Below are positions 1-11,450 of a stretch of 64,000 nucleotides of DNA, piece by piece. A program made the translations under genes and the position numbers. Position 1 is the first letter of the stretch. Each line of letters begins with the position of its first letter. Under the pieces are notes generated by a model. That model saw nothing but the letters and a program-made list of their open reading frames with translations. It made no database searches and had not been told where the DNA came from. The stretch is from Sipunculus nudus (lineage: Eukaryota; Annelida; Sipuncula; Golfingiida; Sipunculidae): NCBI GenBank assembly GCA_026874595.1, contig CM049322.1:47837840-47901839 (forward strand). Reading direction: 5' to 3'.

Positions 1-58
1 GCTCTCCAATATTGGGCTTGCCCCTGACACAATGGGCAGTAGCTGGTCACATCTCCTG

Positions 59-93
<35 letters not shown>

Positions 94-859
94 GATTTCG
101 TCTCACCTACGAGCAGGATTCTTTAAGTATGACCGAAAGGGTTTGAGAACGTATCGCGTGTGAAAAGCGCAATTCGTTGTTTAAGTTTTATGTGAAAGTG
201 GTGAGTATTAAGGAAAGTATAAGCTTATGTTTATGATTTACTGTCCAAACTTGCTCACTTATAACAACCCTTAATTTTTTGTGGCAACTTTAGTTACCAC
301 ATTCACTTGATTCAATGATACTAGTATCATGCCGACTGACTGATAACTTTATTAATCTTAAAACCCCAAATTTGCCAGCAACGTGGCCTATTGAGACCTA
401 AAACAACACTTGTAAATAGCAGGTGCAAATGTCGAAGACACAGACTAATACCACGCACACAACGTTTTCAGCTGTGAAAAAAAAATGTTAATTTGCAATT
501 TAAATTTTTCAACGTAATTCATCGCCAAAAAATTTAGATTGTAGAAATTTTAGTGTTAAGGACAGAACTAGCTAAAGTTTTATTTACATAAAGAATTCTA
601 CAATATATTTGAAATCGTAAAGAGAGGCAGTGATTGCTCACTTTTTATCAGTGACAGGGAAAACATTCATCCGAAAAAAGCACTCTGCTTCGTCATATTA
701 GTAAAAGCACATTACCTTTCAGTTTTTTTTTATCTGTAACAATAAGGATATAATAAGGAACAGAAGGTTCTTTTATTTTTATAAATATATGTTTTATAGA
801 AAATATTTCATACATTTCTTTTATTTATACTTCTTTTCATATCAGTCTGTGAAACTCTT
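1..859. other. AT-rich non-coding stretch with a (TA)n run
   Basis: No coding signal is visible on either strand. A (TA)n microsatellite lies at about 62-91. Positions 413-451 read like 31,030-31,068: both contain AAATAGCAGGTG followed by AAATG or AAATATG, then GACTAATA or GACTAATATT. This suggests a dispersed copy of the repeat described at 30.6-31.1 kb. The rest is anonymous. Confidence 0.6.
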
Positions 860-1470
860 AAAAAGTTATTTTTTAACTGTTCATCATTAAAACATGGATA
901 CATATATCTCTGAGATAGAACAAGTACTAAAATGGATATGTACGAAATCAGAATATCAAATAATTCCGACGCCTAACTTGCATATTACAAAATTCATTAA
1001 ATGGTAATTTGACATGATTCGACATACTCCTCTAACATGAAAACATAGTTGTAGACACATTAATATCATAGGAAGGACAGGAAATAAGACCAATAAGAGC
1101 AAAATAAGAAGTTCCGATAATGGCGACAGCTAATTTGCATTTTAAAAATTAAAAAAAAAATCACCAAATGATAATTTGAAACTGTTCATCATATTCCTTG
1201 ACCATGAAAATATGGGTGTAGACACCTTTATCTCTAAGAATGGACAAGGTCCAAAGGGGATTTAAGCAAAACAGGAAGATCCGATAATGGCGGCGACGGC
1301 TAATTTGCATATTGAAAATTATTTAATGGTAATTTGAAACGGTTCATCATAATCCATGACCATGAAAATATAGGGGTAGACACCTTGATCTCTACGGTCG
1401 GATATGATGCAAGAGAGATATTGGCAAAAGTGGAAGTTCCAATAATGGCGACGGCTAATTTGCATATTAA
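860..1470. repeat. Satellite-like tandem repeat, about 160-bp unit, roughly 4 copies
   Basis: Successive units share the order 'ATGGTAATTTGA ... TTCATCAT ... ATGAAAATAT ... GTAGACACCTT ... GATAATGGCGAC ... CTAATTTGCATAT'. The CTAAYTTGCAT landmark falls near 974, 1,130, 1,300 and 1,455, giving spacings of about 155-170 bp, close to nucleosomal length. Three units carry the intact POU octamer ATTTGCAT (1,133, 1,303 and 1,458); the first has CTTGCAT. The units are diverged, so the array is not young. An open frame inside it (1,334-1,519) is a by-product of the repeat. Confidence 0.8.
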
Positions 1471-2526
1471 TTGGTTTAATGTAAAATGCTCAAATGTGTC
1501 AGGGCGACACCCTCTCTAATTTTAATAAGTAGGATCCACAGACCATGAAACTGCAAAACATTTGACGCGGACGTGAATGTAAGCTTCACTCGAAATCGAG
1601 GCTTTGACTACCGGATTAGAAAGGTCTGATTTATCCGATTGAATTTTATACTTTATTATTAAATACTATGGTTACATATAAAAGCAATAAGATGCTTAAG
1701 AACTGACAAATATCAATATAACGTCACCCACATGACTGATAATTAACGCTAATAAAATTAAAATACTGAGATTCAAGAATTACATTAGAAACTATAAATG
1801 GCTTACATTATTCTATATAAGTATCCGTTACAAGCATTTTTTAAACATACCTTTAAGTACGTTATAAAGAACGAAATAAAAAAACCACACTATTTGGAAA
1901 TTTTAAAATATTATTGAACTTCTGGACATGTTTCTTTCTACGTGAAACTTGTTGCAAATGACAAAAATACATTAATAATGAAACGAATGTAAGCATAGCC
2001 TATTTATTAGTTATTCACAAAAATGTTTCCTAATGGATATAGGACATTTCAAAATGTTTTCATGAATGTTGCACAAAAGGGTAGGCCGGTTGGTCGGCAA
2101 GGTCCCTTGCACCACGCATCTTTCTACGCCCCTGTTGGACGTATAAATGCTTAAATGCGTTGAAGTGGATAATGTCTAATAATGTATTAGCGAGGGAACT
2201 GGAATATGCACTTATTTACCCCGGTAGTAAATGGCGTCAGTTTCTGTTCCGCTGCGATAAGACCACGTCCTGGTTTTGCCTATCAAGAGATTGGTGTTTT
2301 CCATTGTATTCCTCAACGAAGCCTCTTTTTATGCGAATATTCAACTGGTATTCCTATTAATTCTCCCAAAATTGTAATTCCACTTGTTAGGGATGGGATT
2401 TAAGTAATATTCGCCAAAAAGTGATGCAAAGGCTGCAATTATGCAGGGCGTCATGTATAAATATCTTTGTTATAAGAAATGCTCACTGTGGACCTGTACT
2501 GACAATAGCCCCTGGTAAAAAGACTG
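1471..2526. other. Anonymous AT-rich stretch
   Basis: No domain, RNA or clear repeat was recognised. Short open frames at 2,160-2,403 overlap each other in different phases and resemble nothing known. Confidence 0.5.
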
Positions 2527-2715
2527 CCATACCCTAACCCGAGTCACCAGCTATGAGGACAACCTGCCTCTATTCAACTTACATGCAATGACTGCAAAAA
2601 TTTTGAGGAAAAGTCATAAGATACTCGACTCTACGATTTCATTTGATTTGAAAAAAAAAAATAAGTCGTAACACCTTAAATAAGTTGAGCATATAACAAC
2701 ATCTCTACATACGTG
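2527..2715 (+). repeat. Dispersed repeat, partial copy of the foldback family at 17.7 kb
   Basis: This stretch matches the reverse complement of about 17,714-17,950. Shared landmarks in order are a CCCTAACCC/CCCCAACCC block, GCTAT, ACAACCTGC, CAATGACTG, TTGAGGA, GTCATAAGATAC (2,613-2,624), TCATTTGATTTG plus an A run, and ATATAACAACATC. It lacks a recognisable second inverted arm and so looks truncated on the right. It is probably a non-autonomous mobile element; no coding is visible. Confidence 0.7.
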
Positions 2716-2884
2716 ATACCACTAGCCTGAATACTATCTCCCAGGTGGTCATTGTTCAATCATCTTTGTCATTGTAACAAGGCCACTTTTTTTGTATTAA
2801 GTATTTCTCACTTGGTGCTATCTTTTTTCCTATTAAGCTGAAACTAATTTTTAGATGTATGGAATTGATTATCAACGAAGTGTT

Positions 2885-3135
2885 TGTAAACAAACGGTTA
2901 AAACAATGTGACCTTAGGAGGAAGGTTGCATATATACGGAGTATAGGTCACTCGTTTCAAAATGCCAAAATGTTTTGATTATTTTGGCGGTCCCCCACAT
3001 ATGATAAACATATTGATATGAACAAAACAAGCAGCCTGTGTGCGGTGATATACGAAATATTTTTATAAAAGCTCCAAGGGATTACCTTTAGTTTATAAAG
3101 GTCAGATAGGTGATTGCGCCCCTTTAAGGTTGTTG
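2885..3135 (+). repeat. Dispersed repeat copy A (partner at 53,085-53,400)
   Basis: The segment can be aligned by eye to 53,085-53,400. Shared blocks are GTAGGTTGCA-like, AAAGGTCACT-like, ATAAACA..TTGATAT, ACAAAA, AGCCTGTGT, GATAT, AAAGCTCCAAGGGA and GGTGATTG(C/G)GCCCCTTTAA. The two copies lie 50 kb apart in the same orientation. The family has no recognisable coding; it may be a SINE or a fragment of a larger element. Confidence 0.75.
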
Positions 3136-3218
3136 TTCAAATTTTTTTTGTTCACTTGCCCCGGATAGTTCGAAATCAAGATCTTTTCAATTGATAGTCA
3201 GCTTTATTTTTATAGTAA

Positions 3219-3221
<3 letters not shown>

Positions 3222-3268
<47 letters not shown>
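3222..3268. repeat. (TA)n microsatellite
   Basis: An essentially pure run of alternating TA of about 46 bp, directly after a T-rich segment. Confidence 0.95.
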
Positions 3269-3269
<1 letters not shown>

Positions 3270-4659
3270 TGTTTGTCCATAGAATATAGATATTCCTCAT
3301 GGTAACTGTTCTCCAGTCCTCTACTTTCCTTGCTTAAAGGTACATAAACTTTTGCGATAATAATTGTTTGATCTCACAACATTAGTTCATTTTTATCTGA
3401 ATACAAAAGTTGACCAGCGAACCCATCCCGACACACAGAACTATCTATCCCTGATACACCTGTTTTATATAATGTTGTTGTTCTGTGTGTGATTAAGAAA
3501 GTTTACTTGTGCCTGTTTACCATGTAACAAGACTGTTTGATCAGAGGTCTAATCTTGCGCATACGCAACAACTACAAAAAGAGATATAAGACGAAACACC
3601 GGATGAAAAATCCTGATTCGGAAAGTTGTAACGTACGGTCACCGGTGGCGTATTATGGTTATGATTCGCCACTTATTGTGCCCAGTGCAAGTTCATTTCC
3701 ATCGTGTACATGAGTAAGCAAACAAATTTAAAAACGGAAAACGTGGAGATACTTTACTATATTAATGGGAAACATTCTATTACCTGTTTATTTAACAAAC
3801 CTGGTTTGTGGATAAGTTAACATCCATCATTCAAATTCACGGATTCGTGGATTTCATATAAATATTGACCTGGTGCCATTTATTAAATCAAAAGGCACCA
3901 TTATTTGTCTCTGACGTTAATGTCCCCAGCAGTGATTAATTAATATGCTGAAAATACAATTACCATTAATTAATATTATCGAAAAAGTGATTTGGGATGC
4001 ACATTTTGAATATCTATCAATGCCACTGTGTGTAATTACTCTCCGTATACCTACAAATAATTCAGAGCCGTATTTAATTAAAACATAGCAAAATGATCTG
4101 GGCGATTTTTTTTATAAAATTAAATAAACATGTCATATTTCAATTGAAGGTAATAATATTGTAAAATTTATTAAAGATGAATCTATGTCAATGTGGTCGA
4201 GCTAACGATATATTAAGCATGTTATGATCTGATGGTGCTGTTATTAAGACTTTTGATTGAGTGTTTCTCAATTACTGTTGCGCGTGTAATTTCTAAAGCT
4301 TAAAATATGTTTCTTGGGTTTTCCTTTTTTGCTCGTCTTTTGTGAAATTGTCTTAATTCGCCTAACCAAATTGCACGAGTGCGTCTAAAATAGCAGGAAA
4401 CGCATGGGACCGCAGAAAACGCGTCGGAAGTTTACGGAGACGCGATGTTTTGAAATTTTATTTTTCACCTGGTCAAATGTATCGTAGATACAGACCGAGA
4501 AAAACAAAAACGCATAATAACGCATAATTAAGTCTGGAACACTTAAAAAAAGATCAGTTTAAAAACAGCTAAACCACATACGTGTCCTCCTTCCGGTACA
4601 CCTTCTTCCACTGGAATGTACTCTCATTATTTGAGTATAGATCATACATGTACACGGAA
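3269..4659. other. Mostly anonymous AT-rich stretch
   Basis: About 3,465-3,680 is a diverged copy of the sequence at 10,362-10,610 inside the 4.5-kb tandem unit. Shared blocks are GTTCTGTGTGTGA, AGAGGT, ATCTTGC-CAT-CGCAAC and CACY-TTGGCGTA-like. The remainder, 3,680-4,659, shows no gene or RNA signal. Confidence 0.5.
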
Positions 4660-5030
4660 CGTGGCGGTGGGCATTGTTATACTTGCACGAGAATATCTGA
4701 GCACATCACACCTGTACTCCATACTCTTCACTGGTTGTCAGTGTGTCAGAGGATCCACTTTGAAGCTTTAGTTCTTGTATTCAAGGCGAATAAAAGACAA
4801 TTGGCTCCATTCTATCTACATGAGCTTATTCAGAAGTCCCACGAAAATCGAGAGCTTCGCTCTTCCAACAAGGATCTCTCAGTTGTACTTATCACAAGTC
4901 ATCAACGATATACATGCGAGCTTTTTCTGTATCTGGTCCCAAATATTGGAATGAATTACCCCAATACCTGCGACCATAATGAAGTCTGTCAACATTTAAA
5001 TTTCATCTGAAAGTCTTACGGATCATGTAG
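4660..5030 (+). pseudogene. C-terminal end of a non-LTR retrotransposon reverse transcriptase ORF (CR1/L2/Jockey-like), truncated
   Basis: The frame ending at 5,010 reads ISEHITPVLHTLHWL, VCQRIHFEALVLVFKA, LAPFYLHELI and ELRSSN, followed by the degenerate tail of the same ORF. This is the well-known stretch after the polymerase domain of CR1/Jockey-type ORF2 proteins (pattern HITPVLxxLHWLPVxxRIxFKxLxLxxKAxxxxAPxYLxxLL...RxLRS). The YADD-containing domain is absent upstream, so this is a 5'-truncated insertion. The usual F-K-S-x-L-K-T-x-L ending is seen just past the stop (near 4,990-5,010) in a shifted frame. It is a dead element copy, not a host gene. Family membership is recognised by eye, not by search. 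Confidence 0.85.
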
Positions 5031-5299
5031 TCTAGGATTTTCACTAATATGAATAATTTAGAAACATCCAAGTACTTTTGATTGTTTTAAACTTAATTTT
5101 GTTTTTAAATATTCAACTAACACTATTACATTTTTCACCTTCTTGTCATGTACAGCTTTTAAAACAGAAATTTTGGTGGATTTTACGCTTTACAAATTAA
5201 ATTATTGTTAAATTATTATTAGTATAGTAGTTGGAAGCCATTTAGGGAAAGAAATGTATTATAAAAACGAGGACTCGTATTGAAGTCAAATTTTAGGTC
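5031..5299. other. AT-rich sequence, likely 3' tail of the retrotransposon fragment
   Basis: Non-coding T/A-rich DNA following the reverse transcriptase fragment. A clean 3' terminus or target duplication could not be placed. Confidence 0.35.
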
Positions 5300-5600
5300 A
5301 AAATAGGAGGGGGCGTTATGTTCGTATGTTTGTGCGCGAAAATGCATATACGCGTGAAAATATGGCTTATATATTGTCTAAATATAGTGTTTCCGTCAGT
5401 ATAAATGCCTATGTGCGTATATTAAATTCCATAAGGAGCGATTTCACGCATTGGGTCTGCGTGAACTCAGGGGTTCGATGTAAAATGACGTCACTCCCGC
5501 TTCTATTTTTAGGTAAGTCCATCTCGATCCACTGCCCAACGTGTTTATGCACATTGAACCGTAGCAGTTTAGGCACTGAAACAAGACATACTGTCATTGC
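5300..5600 (+). repeat. Dispersed repeat (partner near 44,980-45,210)
   Basis: Compared with 44,980-45,210 this stretch shares TATGTTCGT-TGT, GAACTC-GGGTT, GTAAAATG-CG and ATC-ACTG blocks in the same order. The two are considerably diverged. It contains at 5,502-5,518 a T-rich tract followed by AG/GTAAGT, an abutting splice acceptor and donor motif. Two overlapping open frames on opposite strands here (5,326-5,622 and 5,409-5,729) show no family resemblance. Confidence 0.5.
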
Positions 5601-5810
5601 ATTCGATTTAAATTGCAAGTAAATCAAATATAAAAAGAAATGAGAAATAACTACAGTATGTATACCCAAATTGGCGTGGATGATTGACAGTACATATGCT
5701 GCTTGTAGAGTTTTAATATATTTGTTCAAAATGAGGAAAAATTATAACCGAAAATTCGCCCAAGCTTTAATCAAGACATGTGAGACTGCCATATAGAATG
5801 AGTATGAATG

Positions 5811-6517
5811 GATTAATTAAGGATTGTTTCATTTCTTAGAGAGAAGTCATCTTGGTACCACATCTTGTGAAATTGATGGATCAAACAGATTGGGTGTCCA
5901 GTTACGTTGACCAAAAAAAATAACACTTTGAAAAATAAATGATCCACGGTAATTTATTAATGAGTACCTTTATAGTAAGATAATGAACAACGTCATCGTA
6001 GAGTTTATCAGATTTCAAGGGAGGATGCTGGTTATCGCAAATGCCAACATAGGAGGCTGACTGTAGCATCCCCTCTTTAAATAGGCACCCATTGCCATCT
6101 CTCTCTTTCTCTCTCTCTCACTTCTCTCTTGCCGCCTTTTCTTTCTCTCTCTCTCTCTCTCTCTCGTCACTTTCTCTTTTGTTTCTTTCTCTAATGTCTC
6201 TCCTTTTTCTTTCTGTTCTTCCATCTTTTGTCTCCCATTTCCCCTTCCCCCCTTTCAAACTCCTTCTCTCCCTTCTCGCTCCGTCCTCTCTTTCTTTATC
6301 ACTTTCTCTCTGTTGTTTTCTCTCTATCTCTCTCTTTCTCCGGCATGTCTCTCCATCTCTCTCCAGTTTTCTTTCTCTCTCTTTCTCTCTTTTTATTTTC
6401 TTCTAGTTGCCTTCTCTTACCCTCTCTCTATCTGGTCTTTCTCTCCTCATGTCTCTCCCTCTTGTTGTCTCTCTCTCCTCTCTCTGTTGTTATTCTCCCT
6501 TTTCTCTCTCTCTCCGG

Positions 6518-6556
<39 letters not shown>

Positions 6557-6660
6557 ACATATGAGACAACATATCTTGTACATTCTAAAGATAAAATGCT
6601 CTGCATCTGTGCAAAGAAATTATAACATTAAATAACATTATAATATGGATAAAAGTAACG
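5811..6660 (+). repeat. Tandem duplication unit 1: 225-bp flank plus long pyrimidine tract
   Basis: The first ~225 bp (AAGGATTGTTTC ... GGATCAAACAGATT ... GTTACGTT ... GAGTACC ... TTCAAGG) recur in order at 6,666-6,890, and in both places a CT-rich tract follows. The tract here runs from about 6,090 to 6,555, nearly all C and T on this strand, ending in a pure (CT)n run. All open frames inside the tract (Ser/Leu/Phe-rich) are artefacts of the low-complexity composition. Confidence 0.8.
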
Positions 6661-6937
6661 ACTTAATAAAGGATTGTTTCAAGGTTTAATTTCTTAGCAA
6701 GGCATTGTGTTAGTATCAGAGCTTTTGAAACAAATGGATCAAACAGATTAAGTGTCTGGTTACGTTTAAAAATTATCCTTTTAAAAAAAATGATCTAAGG
6801 TAGTTGATTAACGAGTACCGTTATTATAAAGTAAGGTAATAACAAAATCATCATAGACTTTATCAAATTTCAAGGAGGCATGCTGCAGCAGTTGGAGTAC
6901 GTAGTCAATCTGACTCTATCTCCTTTTTCTTTCCTTT

Positions 6938-6980
<43 letters not shown>

Positions 6981-7440
6981 CCTTTGTCTCATGTCGCTGC
7001 TTCTTTTGTTGCTTTCTCTCTCTATTGCCGCGCTGTCCTTTTTACTCTCTTCATCTCTCTGCTGTCAGTGTTTTTCTCTCTTTGGCTTACTTTCTTTCTC
7101 TCTCTCATTCTCGTTCTCGTCGTTATCTCTTCTCACATTTTTGTCCCGATAGCTAGTTTTTTCTTGTTTCGAGCTCTTTCTCTTTCTTTCTCTTTCTCTC
7201 TCTAGTTATTTTCGTTTTCTCTTCTTTTTTCCCCTCTCCTCTCTTTTCTCTCTCACTCCATCTATCTCTCTCTCTCATGTGTTTATGGTTTCTATATCTC
7301 TCCTCTCTCTCTTCTCTCCCCCTCTCTTTCTTCTCTCTCTCTCTCTTATCGCTTTCACTCGTTCACCCTCTCTCTTAGTGCTTTCTCCATTTACTCTTTC
7401 TCGTCGTTTTAATTTATTCAATACAATAATTTTTATTTAG
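6661..7440 (+). repeat. Tandem duplication unit 2: 225-bp flank plus long pyrimidine tract
   Basis: This is the second copy of the unit at 5,811-6,660. The flank is diverged by many substitutions and small indels, so the duplication is old. The pyrimidine tract runs from about 6,930 to 7,410, interrupted by short mixed segments. Strand asymmetry of this length can form triplex (H-DNA) structures; that is a property of such sequences, not a demonstrated function here. Confidence 0.8.
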
Positions 7441-7830
7441 AACAGGAGGTTGGAGAATCGGTAAAGATATTGATATGTAGTAAGCCAATCTCAAGGTTAG
7501 CGTTCCCCGGTAATTGGCACTCTTTCTGTCTTTTTTAGCTCGTTGGTACATATTATATGTGCGATAAAATTGTTACCCTGGATTTTATTGTCAATGTGTA
7601 ACTTTGTTTCGACGTATATCTGGTGAGGGTAATTTCAGAATTGGTACTTTTTACATTTTCAGGAATCATAGTTTAAGTAATATGTCTTTATTCAGTGGGG
7701 ACAATGTCACAATCGGCACGCTTGTTTTTATTTAATACGATATTCTGCCAAAACGGCAGTCTGGTTTTATTAAGTAATATTTATTTTCATTTCTGATACT
7801 CCCTGGGTATTGTTGGGTAAGACTCAACAC
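7441..7830. other. Anonymous single-copy flank of the 4.5-kb tandem duplication
   Basis: No coding or repeat signal. The sequence ends exactly where similarity between the two 4.5-kb units begins (AATCCTGACAC at 7,831). Confidence 0.6.
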
Positions 7831-8639
7831 AATCCTGACACTATACACCTTCCCATAATGTATCAGGTGATGTATTGTCCACAGGAAGCCAGGATTAGAT
7901 TGGTTCAGCAGGCCGGTCGTTTTTCGTGTCGCTCGGGGTTTGTCACCAATAAGACGCCTCCAAACCGTTTTATCCACAAAAATACCATCACATATCGTGC
8001 TGCGAAAATAACCCGCTCATTAATATCATTACGTCGCGTGTTAGCGCTAGGACGGCAAGTTCTAATACGAACACCGGGCCGCAAGCGGGAAAGAATATAA
8101 CAGTCGGGTTATTTGTAATCATTGCAAAGCCCCAGGGATTAATAAACCTATCATTTTCCAGACAGATATTTTTTATCCCCGGGCCCCTAGCTGAGACTAT
8201 TAGTGCGTACTATTTCAGACCGGTATTGCTGAATTATAGCAGGGTTATACAGTCATGAATTTGAAGACCTCGGCGGCCCCTCACTCCAGGCTGATACGTC
8301 CTAAAGTGATAGCGGGCAGCGTAATTACTGTACCCGGCAGCGATTCCCGCCTCACGGAGCGACCCACATTTTATGCTTTAACGCAGTCCCGATACACGTC
8401 GCATCCCCGTGGATTACCAAGCTCTCAGGTTTTTCTTACTTTCAATTTAGTGCGGGCACCAACTTTAGTGATTTTGATAGAAAAACGTGAGGAAAACGCA
8501 GGGAGGAGACATTTAATAGATATTTAAAAATTCTCATTTGATAATGGAAGTACAACCATAGCTAAAATACATGTTCGGTTATAGAACAACCATCACAACT
8601 TCAGGAAATGTTGCCAGTATAAAAATTCATCACTATCAA

Positions 8640-8930
8640 CATCTTGATGTAATTAGAGGTGTTGTTGCGTTGATTGTTCATCTGGATGCATTCGAAGTTT
8701 TGATGCACTTAGAGATCTAGATGCATTTAGCTGTTTAGATGTTGTTACGGGTTCGGGGAGAATCATGGATATAATGATCAAAATGATTTTAGTGATATTG
8801 TTGCACTTATATATAGATGTTGATGCATTTACGGATCTAAATGCATTTAGATATCTTTCTACCTTTAGAGATCATTATCGGTTAGAGATCATTATCGGTT
8901 AGAGATCATCATGATTTTTTTAGATCTTGC
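8640..8930 (+). repeat. Degenerate short tandem repeats inside copy 1 of the 4.5-kb unit
   Basis: Motifs around GATGCATTTAGAGATCT recur with about 20-bp spacing. The region then ends in a cleaner 17-bp repeat, GATCATTATCGGTTAGA, present twice plus a partial copy (about 8,868-8,910). The same block occurs in copy 2 at about 13,160-13,440. Confidence 0.7.
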
Positions 8931-9333
8931 TGATGCATATAGAGACATTGATACATTTACAAACTCTGACGCATATACACATCTTCTATATACACAATAC
9001 AGTATATACATTTTGGTTAAAGTTGGTATAATATATTAATACCTGACTTTATCAAGCCATGTGAAATATCGGATATGATTATCTGTCTCAGTAAAGGATA
9101 ATCTTCATTAACTTGTATAGGTATAGCTCGACTTTAATTTTTTTCGTGAAAAGTAAAGCGTTCAATATTGAGAAAAATTGAGTCCGGTACGCTCAGACTA
9201 AAATTTAAGAGAGTCGCATGGACACATTTTAAGCAGAGTGGAACTTTTGAAGTCCAATTTTGAAGGCCTATGTAAAATCCTTGCTGTCCTACAACCTGCA
9301 ATTAAATTCATGCGTCAGATTGAATATATATAT

Positions 9334-9368
<35 letters not shown>

Positions 9369-11450
9369 ATATGTATATATACCAGTAGATATACAGCCAA
9401 ATAATGTGCAGAGCTTTCGCCAAGTTTCGCAGTGAGCTGCGTTAATGTAAAATCACAACAGTGAGTCGGGACATCACGACCAGGAAAATATGGTTCTCAT
9501 AAACCAAAAGTGGAATATGTTCACTGACGGTCCTGAGTAGAAATCCTCCGTGATTGACGTACCCCCAACCCGTCTCGGAGTTTCATCAAATACGATCTAT
9601 ATCCCCTCTCAGCCGGGTACAACTAAATTATCCCCTCGCGTGTCAGCAGTATCCTCTCTGTTATGAAAATTGACAATACTTATTTTTGAAATATGCTTTA
9701 CGGATCATAAGCATGCTTCTTTCGAATACGATTATTTATTTACGCTACTATATAATATACGATAGCGTGCAACAGTCGTAAATAAGCACTTGAGGTATGG
9801 TGGAGATAACACATCGTATAATTACCTTAATAACAATACATTATTTATTTTGGACACATTTTATAAGAGAAAGCGAGTACCACGCATGCGCGGAAAGCCG
9901 TGTTGTTGTCCGCACTGCTCAAAACCGGACTTACAAGAGTACGACTATGTTGGTTAGGGATTGTGGGTAATTAGATCCTTTAAACACGGTGCACCCTGAC
10001 TTCTAAATAGGCCAGTAGCACTGGTATAAATGAAGTGAAAATGTTATGCAGTCCATAGAAATGTGTCGGATAAGAATTTTTTCAAGACAAATTGCATGAG
10101 CTTTAAAGCTCAACCGGTTTAAATAATATTTGATGAGCACATCAATAAGCAAAGTAAAGAAAAGATTTTTTCTTGCATGGAGACAAATTTTGAGATTTAT
10201 AAATTGAGTCCCGGAAATTCCAATAATCCATAACTGGAAGAATTTTTTTAGTAGAAACGACCTCAGACGGAAGGGTAGCCGTTATTAGGGCCACTTCGGC
10301 CTTCTGAAAACCCTCTCGCAAAGTATGTGACCTGTTACGGTGAACTATCAGGGCACACAGATATGCTCTTTTATACGTTGTTATGTTCTGTGTGTGAGTA
10401 TAAAAACAATCCACATGTGTCTGGTTGCCACACCAAGACAAGAGGTTCCGATCTTGCTCATGAGCAACATTTCCAAATCAAGAAGGAGACATATGTAAGA
10501 AGAAATACAGAAAGACCGGTTTGAAGTTTAACAAATTGTGATTTGTGAAGTTGCGCGGTAGAGCCACTTGTTGGCGTACGCGCCATGGTTAGCGCTACAG
10601 ATCGTGCTCGATTCAAGCGTATAAATTTCTATTCGTTAAGAGTAGTATGCAAATGGTGTTAGAAAAAAAATAGTGTCAGATACCATAGTATTTTGCATTA
10701 GAACTCACTACATTGCATGTATATCTAACACACCTGCTACGTAAATAGGTCTCTTTAAATTTTGGAGGATCAACATAATATGTTTATCTTTGTTAAACGG
10801 GTCAGTTTATTATCCCTTATTTGGAGGGAGCCTTTTTAAGGTATAGGGGGTCGCCTTTGTTCTTGCCAGCAGAGCTAACCTGTGATTCAACCATGAATTC
10901 GGTAAACCGTGATACATATTGCACTCTAAAGGGGCCTATTCCGATATCTGACGTGTATCAACTAAATATGCTCCATCCAGCAAACAGGGTGTCCGTTTTG
11001 TTTATATCCTTAATTTTTACATTGGCGGTACCCGCAAAAATAATCCAAACACGCTCGACAAGGATATCTGGCAGCAAGTTTGACATACATGTACCAAAGG
11101 CCGTTTTGCAACTAGTTACCTTTAAATTTTAGCACATATGTAATCAAGTATAACAAGATGATACATCTATTCGAGAACCTCAAATTCATTAATATCTGCG
11201 GATATGCAATTTTGCGCCTTTCCTATCACGGCCCATAATTTAACCAGTGTACCAGAACATTTTTAAACCACCTTAGCCTCGCGTGTAAATCTGTTCTGAT
11301 ACATAGAAGGGATGAAATATTCAGCACAATCACAACATATCGAGATATATAACAATGATATATATATACGCGGCTCCGGAGATCCCCGATCTCCTGTAGT
11401 GGAGGCGCGTAAGTGCTGCTGCACCAGCAGCATTGCGGGCGAAAGCAAAT

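Noticed and set aside
6092-7205. Ser/Leu/Phe-rich open frames in the CT tracts
   Set aside because: They result from stop-poor pyrimidine repeats.
7861-8100. Open frame in copy 1 and its counterpart at 12,387-12,632
   Set aside because: Small indels shift the frame between the copies and then restore it, which is not expected under coding selection.
8255-8527. 90-codon open frame conserved in both 4.5-kb units (also 12,787-13,059)
   Set aside because: Of five differences between the copies, four change the amino acid, and no domain is recognised; it is open by chance and by recent duplication.
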